Source: Gammaproteobacteria bacterium
GTDB lineage: Bacteria > Pseudomonadota > Gammaproteobacteria > UBA6429 > Thiohalophilaceae
Direction of reading: 5' to 3'
Assembly (NCBI GenBank): GCA_029881995.1
Contig: JAOULO010000023.1
Location: 1 to 50,327 of the forward strand
Length of the DNA: 50,327 bases
The position numbers and the translations under genes are program-made. The notes under the pieces were generated by a model. That model did no database searches, had not been told where the DNA came from, and worked only from the letters and a program-made list of their open reading frames with translations. Shown here in pieces: positions 45,679 through 50,327 of the stretch; position 1 is the stretch's first letter; the number at the start of each line of letters is the position of its first letter.

Positions 45679-46749
45679 TCAAGAACAAACAAAAGAACCT
45701 TTCTCTTTTTTTGCCAGGTACATTTTTGCGTCTGCATTTTTAATCAGATTTTCTTCCTCAGTATAATTCCCAGGCCCTGCCCATGCTATCCCCATGCTAA
45801 GTGAATAATCAGAATATTTTTCAGTAAATTTTTTGATTATTTTATGGCAAATGTTTTCTGCATTCTCAGAATTGCATTCTGGTAGTATAAGACAAAATTC
45901 ATCTCCTCCATATCGACATGCTATGTCTACTTCTCTAATGCTATTAAGCAGTGTTTGCCCTATAAACTTAAGAACTTCATCACCTTTTATATGTCCCAGC
46001 GTGTCATTTATTGCCTTGAAGTTGTCGACATCAAAGTAGACTAATGACAATGTGGATTCACGTCTTTTGGCTACTGAGAGCTCTCTTCGCAGTACATCTT
46101 GCATGGCTCGTTGATTGTATATACTAGTAAGCGGATCTAATCTTGCCTGCTTTTCTAGTTGCTGTGTTCTTTCTGCAACTTTTGCTTCCAGACTCTTTGC
46201 GTAGTCTTCAGTTTTTCTTTTGGCAGACTCGATTTCACCTACCAAACTGTCAATATAGGTATCAAAAACAAGGGTTGTGTCAAAGTAAAATAAATTATCT
46301 AAGGCATCTAACGTTGCCTCCAAAGTTTCTTTATTATCGATATTATTTTTTAACACGTTCACTATAAGTTCTTTTAATGTTTTTACCGCTGAAAGATAAA
46401 GTTTTGGTTCGACTCCTATTCGTTTATGAACCATGCCAATTCTTAGTCTATTGTTTACGTATTCGCTGTCATAGTTCCCAGAAAAGAGGTCAATAACATA
46501 TTTTCGCTGTGCGTTACGCAAACGATATAAGGTATCTGCATCTCCAATTAATAGAGATATTTCATCAATTTCTGTTTGTTTTTCATAAAACTCATCAACG
46601 ATTACTTCGATATTGTCTTCAATAAGTAGTTTATGGTTAGACAGTAGTTTTAAAATATCTTTATTAAGGCCAAGCAAATCCTTTCGATTAGCAATTTCTA
46701 CGTCACTAATCTTCATTTGCTCAAGAAGAGTTGTGTCTGTTCGTCTCAT
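45679..46749 (-). CDS. Globin-coupled diguanylate cyclase
   Basis: A 356-residue soluble protein. Residues ~10-170 are a globin-coupled sensor: the proximal haem His is His108 in GMVHKRIGVEPKLYL, the hallmark of this group. A helical linker (~172-200) leads to a GGDEF domain with DPLTSIYNQRAM, FDVDNFKAINDTLGH, RYGGDEFCLIL (281-285) and an REVD inhibitory site (272-275). It should make c-di-GMP in response to oxygen or another gas, as DosC-type enzymes do. A/T-rich coding sequence. A palindrome lies 58 bp before its start. Confidence 0.9.
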   Translation of the reverse strand: MRRTDTTLLEQMKISDVEIANRKDLLGLNKDILKLLSNHKLLIEDNIEVIVDEFYEKQTEIDEISLLIGDADTLYRLRNAQRKYVIDLFSGNYDSEYVNNRLRIGMVHKRIGVEPKLYLSAVKTLKELIVNVLKNNIDNKETLEATLDALDNLFYFDTTLVFDTYIDSLVGEIESAKRKTEDYAKSLEAKVAERTQQLEKQARLDPLTSIYNQRAMQDVLRRELSVAKRRESTLSLVYFDVDNFKAINDTLGHIKGDEVLKFIGQTLLNSIREVDIACRYGGDEFCLILPECNSENAENICHKIIKKFTEKYSDYSLSMGIAWAGPGNYTEEENLIKNADAKMYLAKKEKGSFVCS

Positions 46750-46806
46750 ATTGGTCTCACAGCGAGCCTAACAATTTCTTGAATAGATTACAAAATTTAA
46801 TGTAAC

Positions 46807-46821
46807 AGGCAGATTCTGCCT
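46807..46821. promoter_or_regulatory. Palindrome upstream of the globin-coupled cyclase gene
   Basis: AGGCAGA-T-TCTGCCT is a perfect 15-base dyad in the 172-bp gap between the CHASE gene stop and the cyclase start. No T run of terminator type follows closely; it could be an operator or a short attenuating hairpin. Confidence 0.45.
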
Positions 46822-46921
46822 ACATCATTTCAGTCCATGCACTAAAGAGCAAAAAGGGGGTGGAGTATTATTTCTTAATCACTTTTTATTTGTGCATAAT
46901 TTAATTCCCTGTATCCTTATC

Positions 46922-48235
46922 TTAGATATTTTGTTCTAATTTCTTACGCTCTGTTATGAGGCAAGTTGGACAGATCCCATGGCTAAATTCCGCTTCGGAG
47001 TGTTTCCTGAAATAGGCTTCAAGTTGGTTCCATGCACCTTCATCATCTCTGATCTTATGGCAATAGGAACATATCGGTATAATTCCTTTTAAAGCCTTAA
47101 TTTCATTTAAGGCATTTAGTAATTCTTTATTAGCGGCTGCAAGTTTTACAGAATGGTGTGTCTTACTAACCAGGTATTTGGTCAATAGCAAAGTAATAAT
47201 AAATCCTGCCGTTAGTATTATCCAGGCTTGCCCCGATTTTTGTTCTTTAATAAATTCGGGAGATGGGACAAATAAAAAAGACCATTGGCGTCCTAGTATA
47301 TTAACGGTAGTTTTCCAGTGCAGGCCTTTTTTTGCAAGTTCATAATCATTTGTTGTTGGGCGAAATACTTCTTTTCTGGTTCGAGAAGAATGGAAATGTA
47401 GAAGTTGACTGGCCTTTGGGGAGGATTCGTCAGTTATCCATACATCAATACCAATTGGTTCTAACTCTCTCATAGTTAATGGTATCCAGTCAGTAAAACG
47501 AAATATCCCTACTGCAAGCCCTGTAAAATTTTTTCGACGTTGACTTATAGTGTTATTTATACTGCCTTTTCGATAAATTGCCTTAAGAAGCAGATAGCCA
47601 TAATTACCTTCCTTTTCCTGAACCAGTTTAATTTTTTCAGTAATAACAGCCAGGCCAGTATCACGTGCCTGTGCAATTGCTTTCTTTCGTCCTTGATGTG
47701 AGGCTATATTAAAACCCAAAGCCTCTTTGTTTGTTGTATATGGCTCGATGTAGTAGACAGCCACATAGTTCTCTCGAACTGGAGCTGAAATAATTTGGCC
47801 GTTTGAATCTATTTCAGTTATTTTAAAATTATTAATACCTTCTTTATGTGCTTTCTCAACATACTTGCTATATTCAGATTTTGATATCAATGGGTTCCAT
47901 GATATACCCTGAATATATGGGTAGCGAGCTAAAGCATCTTTAACAAAGGCGTGAAACTCCTCTCGAGAAACATATTGCGAGGAAGAAAAAAGACCAGCTA
48001 CGGAATTCACCATTTCCTGATGGCGGACTATATCAGTTTGAAGTGAGGATAAACGGTTTCGGGCGCTAAATTCAAAATAGCTTTGGACTTCCGACTTCAC
48101 TATAGATTGCACAATGATAAACAGAATAACAGAGGTAATGCTGCCAAAAATGAATACCAGTGTTGGAGCTAAGAATTGAGAATCTTTAGAAAAACAGCAT
48201 TTGATCAGGCTTAGTTTAGTTGCAGGGACATTCAT
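46922..48235 (-). CDS. CHASE-domain membrane sensor with C-terminal paired-CxxC module and no classical output domain
   Basis: A 437-residue protein: membrane helix 1 (~21-46), an extracytoplasmic CHASE domain (~70-300; VKDALARYPYIQGISWNPLI, YYIEPYTTNKEALGFNIASHQGRKKAI), and membrane helix 2 (~333-356). A short coiled segment then leads to LKGIIPICSYCHKIRDDEGAW...HSEAEFSHGICPTC with CxxC at 389-392 and 422-425. That tail is familiar from the ends of PAS-rich kinases and response regulators, where its function is unknown; four cysteines suggest a zinc knuckle or redox switch. No kinase, GGDEF or EAL domain is attached. Confidence 0.85.
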   Translation of the reverse strand: MNVPATKLSLIKCCFSKDSQFLAPTLVFIFGSITSVILFIIVQSIVKSEVQSYFEFSARNRLSSLQTDIVRHQEMVNSVAGLFSSSQYVSREEFHAFVKDALARYPYIQGISWNPLISKSEYSKYVEKAHKEGINNFKITEIDSNGQIISAPVRENYVAVYYIEPYTTNKEALGFNIASHQGRKKAIAQARDTGLAVITEKIKLVQEKEGNYGYLLLKAIYRKGSINNTISQRRKNFTGLAVGIFRFTDWIPLTMRELEPIGIDVWITDESSPKASQLLHFHSSRTRKEVFRPTTNDYELAKKGLHWKTTVNILGRQWSFLFVPSPEFIKEQKSGQAWIILTAGFIITLLLTKYLVSKTHHSVKLAAANKELLNALNEIKALKGIIPICSYCHKIRDDEGAWNQLEAYFRKHSEAEFSHGICPTCLITERKKLEQNI

Positions 48236-48737
48236 AATAAATATAGTTTGCCTTGTTTGGAATTATGCTTATGTGTTTAGTTCTTAGATAGAGAGTGGCG
48301 GTATAGTAATTTCTTGGTAAAATTTGGATAATATTTTATATTTCAGGCCAAAAAACTTATAACTATTATTTGTATATAAATGCTACTATACAAGCTCTAT
48401 TAAGGATCATCACTTCTGTTTATCTATAGAATATCTTTCACTATGCATCAATCATAGTATGTTATTAATAATAGCCTAATCACCTTCAATATTTGTTACC
48501 AAAAATTACATTTAGAATTATATTATTTCAGTCGACTTTAAATTAAAGCAATTACTCATACCTATCAAAATGTATTCTGATATATAAATATATGTGTATA
48601 AGAAGGGTTTTAAAATTAGCGGATATGAAAGGATTTAATTCTGCTCGAACCATCTCAAACCTTGTTAATTTACTGCATGATGTTTAATGCTTATTATAAA
48701 TACTGGTTCTTTATCACACACAAAAGAAAAGCATATA
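48236..48737. other. Long A/T-rich non-coding region
   Basis: About 500 bases between the divergent CHASE and arsR genes. It is strikingly A/T-rich with many short TATA-like words, so promoter searching by eye is unreliable. I see no convincing ORF, tRNA, terminator or long repeat. It marks the boundary between the signalling block and the arsenic genes. Confidence 0.5.
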
Positions 48738-48761
48738 GTATATATGATTGAACATATATAC
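48738..48761. promoter_or_regulatory. ArsR operator (perfect 9-6-9 palindrome)
   Basis: GTATATATG (48738-48746), six bases ATTGAA, and CATATATAC (48753-48761) form an exact dyad 16 bp before arsR. A second, overlapping dyad (ATATAC...GTATAT) runs to 48775. ArsR/SmtB repressors bind A/T-rich dyads of this size just before their own gene, so autoregulation is likely. Confidence 0.75.
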
Positions 48762-48777
48762 GATTAAGTGTATATTA

Positions 48778-49137
48778 ATGTCCATGAATATCGAACCTAA
48801 ACCCTTTTTCCACCTTCTCTCCGATGAGACCCGCCTGCGTTGCCTGATGTTGATGCAGGTGGAGGGGGAGTTGTGTGTTTGTGAGCTGACCCATGCACTG
48901 GATGTCATTCAGCCGAAGATTTCTCGTCATCTGGCGATGTTGCGGGATGCAGGGTTGGTGTCTGATCGGCGGCAGGGACAGTGGATTTATTATCAGATTC
49001 ATCCTGAGCTGGCTGACTGGGCGTGTGAGATTCTTCAGACCACTGCGGATGCGTCGACAGGTCGTGCGCCGTTTGTGGATGACCTTGTGGCTTTACAGAA
49101 CATGCCTAACCGCCCGAGTGCGGCCTGTTGTGCCTGA
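48778..49137 (+). CDS. arsR: ArsR-family arsenic-responsive repressor
   Basis: A 119-residue winged-helix repressor: FFHLLSDETRLRCLMLM, then the metal-site helix GELCVCELTHALDVIQPKISRHLAMLRDAGLV and DRRQGQWIYYQIHPEL. In the classical ArsR site CVCxLC the third Cys is Thr38 here (Cys33, Cys35, Thr38), and the C terminus carries an adjacent pair, Cys117-Cys118. ATG 48784 is an alternative start two codons in; neither has a strong ribosome site. It is followed by arsC and an ACR3 gene, which it probably represses. Confidence 0.92.
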   Translation: MSMNIEPKPFFHLLSDETRLRCLMLMQVEGELCVCELTHALDVIQPKISRHLAMLRDAGLVSDRRQGQWIYYQIHPELADWACEILQTTADASTGRAPFVDDLVALQNMPNRPSAACCA

Positions 49138-49167
49138 TTCCAGTTTCTACTACGAGAAAAAATCAAA

Positions 49168-49584
49168 ATGAAAATTCTATTCTTATGTACCGGCAATTCA
49201 TGCCGTTCACAGATTGCCGAAGGCTGGGCGAAGCAACTTGGTGGTGATCAGTTTGAGGTTTATTCTGCAGGCATCGAGTCCCATGGCAAGAATCCACGTG
49301 CCATTGCCGTGATGCAGGATGCTGGAGTGGATATCTCTAACCAGGAATCCACCAAACTGACCGATGAGATGCTGGTCGGTCTGGACTATGTGGTGACGGT
49401 GTGTGGTCATGCAGATGAGCACTGTCCGGTATTGCCAGAAGGGATTGTGAAAGAACACTGGCCTTTGTCTGACCCGGCCAAGGCGACGGGTACGGAAGAG
49501 GAGATCATGGAAGTATTCTGTGCCAGTCGGGACGACATTAAGCAGCGAGTGGCTGAGCTGCTCGAAAGATTGAAGAATAAATAA
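49168..49584 (+). CDS. arsC: Arsenate reductase, thioredoxin-coupled (low-MW phosphatase type)
   Basis: A 138-residue reductase of arsenate to arsenite. The phosphatase-type loop CTGNSCRS gives Cys7 and Cys12, and the redox relay Cys79 and Cys86 is in VTVCGHADEHCPV, matching the S. aureus pI258 type that is recycled by thioredoxin. WPLSDPAKATG contains the conserved Asp-Pro. It begins 30 bp after arsR and feeds arsenite to the ACR3 exporter. Unrelated to the glutaredoxin-coupled R773 ArsC. Confidence 0.95.
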   Translation: MKILFLCTGNSCRSQIAEGWAKQLGGDQFEVYSAGIESHGKNPRAIAVMQDAGVDISNQESTKLTDEMLVGLDYVVTVCGHADEHCPVLPEGIVKEHWPLSDPAKATGTEEEIMEVFCASRDDIKQRVAELLERLKNK

Positions 49585-49605
49585 GCGAGACCTTAGTAGT
49601 TAATC

Positions 49606-50327
49606 ATGAATATCTTTGAACGTTATCTGACCCTGTGGGTCGCGCTGTGTATTGTAGTGGGGATTGGCCTGGGTTATCTGATGCCGGGCGTGTTTCAGGC
49701 CATCGGTGGTATGGAAGTGGCGCATATCAATCTGCCAGTGGCGGTGCTGGTGTGGTGCATGATCATTCCCATGTTATTAAAGATCGACCTCAAGGCATTA
49801 AAAGGCGTGACCCAACACTGGCGTGGCGTGGGCGTGACCCTGTTTGTGAACTGGGGTGTGAAGCCCTTTTCCATGGCTTTGCTGGGCTGGTTCTTTATCG
49901 GCTACCTGTTTTATGACTGGTTACCGGCGGAGCAGATCGATTCCTATATTGCCGGGTTGATCCTGCTGGCGGCTGCACCCTGTACGGCGATGGTGTTTGT
50001 CTGGAGTCACCTTATGAAAGGGGAGCCACACTTTACCCTGTCACAGGTGGCGCTGAATGATGCGATCATGGTGGTGGCCTTTGCGCCTATCGTGGCCTTG
50101 TTGCTTGGACTGTCTGCGATCACGGTACCCTGGGATACGCTGTTGTTATCGGTTGTCTTATATATCGTTGTGCCACTGGCCTTTGCGACACTCTGGCGTC
50201 GTTGGTTACTGAGTCGTGAGCATGGTTTTGCACGACTGGATAAGACCATCAAGGTTATGGGCCCGGTCTCACTGGTGGCCCTGCTGACCACCTTGGTGCT
50301 ACTGTTTGGTTTTCAGGGTGAGCAGAT
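49606..50327 (+). CDS. arsB: ACR3-family arsenite efflux permease (3' end outside window)
   Basis: The open frame runs from ATG 49606 to the window edge (240 codons). It encodes several membrane helices, beginning FERYLTLWVALCIVVGIGLGYLMPG. Family signatures are VWCMIIPMLLKIDL, FVNWGVKPFSMA and AAAPCTAMVFVWSHL, which holds the Cys essential in ACR3 proteins, then LNDAIMVVAFAPIVALLLG. The ACR3 type, not the E. coli ArsB type, is clear; the symbol is used loosely (arsB/acr3). It is 21 bp after arsC. About a third of the protein is missing. Confidence 0.93.
   Translation, partial: MNIFERYLTLWVALCIVVGIGLGYLMPGVFQAIGGMEVAHINLPVAVLVWCMIIPMLLKIDLKALKGVTQHWRGVGVTLFVNWGVKPFSMALLGWFFIGYLFYDWLPAEQIDSYIAGLILLAAAPCTAMVFVWSHLMKGEPHFTLSQVALNDAIMVVAFAPIVALLLGLSAITVPWDTLLLSVVLYIVVPLAFATLWRRWLLSREHGFARLDKTIKVMGPVSLVALLTTLVLLFGFQGEQ

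Overview
The window reads as chromosomal DNA of a gammaproteobacterium of medium G+C. The evidence is its gene orders, which are classical for that class: ribE-ribBA-ribH-nusB-thiL-pgpA; xseB-ispA-dxs; pcnB-folK-dNK-panBCD; queA-tgt-yajC-secDF; suhB / trmJ-cysE-iscRSUA-hscBA-fdx. I cannot name the species. Most of the window is dense housekeeping sequence; accessory or unusual material sits at about 9.3-16.7 kb, 26.3-26.45 kb and 41.3-50.3 kb.

Layout. 1-4.9 kb (+): riboflavin genes, nusB, thiL, pgpA, then two exported proteins (one a retropepsin-like protease). 4.9-9.3 kb (-): xseB, ispA, dxs, queD, folE2. 9.6-12.1 kb (+): a redox/Fe-S cluster of a rubredoxin-less rubrerythrin, a GlpC-like Fe-S protein and a DUF3501 protein. 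12.3-16.7 kb: a 61-residue acidic protein behind a sigma-54-like promoter, then three paralogous TraF-like (outer-membrane-type) proteins, one on + and two on -. 16.9-21.5 kb (+): pcnB (no canonical start codon, apparently AUU), folK, deoxynucleoside kinase, panB, panC, panD. Then ppc (-), pgi (+), a tRNA-Leu(CAA) (-) whose 3' end is duplicated 160 bp away around an array of small palindromes, and queA-tgt-yajC-secD-secF (+). 32.1-33.8 kb (-): two small hypotheticals and suhB. 34.0-41.1 kb (+): trmJ, cysE and a full isc operon with an IscR type-1 site but no iscX.

41.3-48.2 kb is a signalling block: a PAS-GGDEF-EAL protein, a stand-alone CZB (zinc-binding) protein downstream of a perfect FNR-type box, a VOC protein overlapping an AraC-type regulator, a globin-coupled diguanylate cyclase and a CHASE-domain sensor ending in a paired-CxxC module. 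DNA from roughly 44.3 to 48.8 kb is visibly more A/T-rich than the flanks. The window closes with arsenic resistance: arsR, a thioredoxin-type arsC and the 5' part of an ACR3 permease gene.

How the genes fit together: folE2, queD, queA and tgt give several steps of queuosine synthesis, and folE2 and folK also serve folate. panBCD lead to pantothenate, dxs and ispA to isoprenoids, isc to Fe-S clusters. The second half of RibBA has lost most GTP cyclohydrolase II zinc ligands, so a separate ribA is predicted outside the window. All functional calls come from reading translated sequence and family knowledge; no database search was run.
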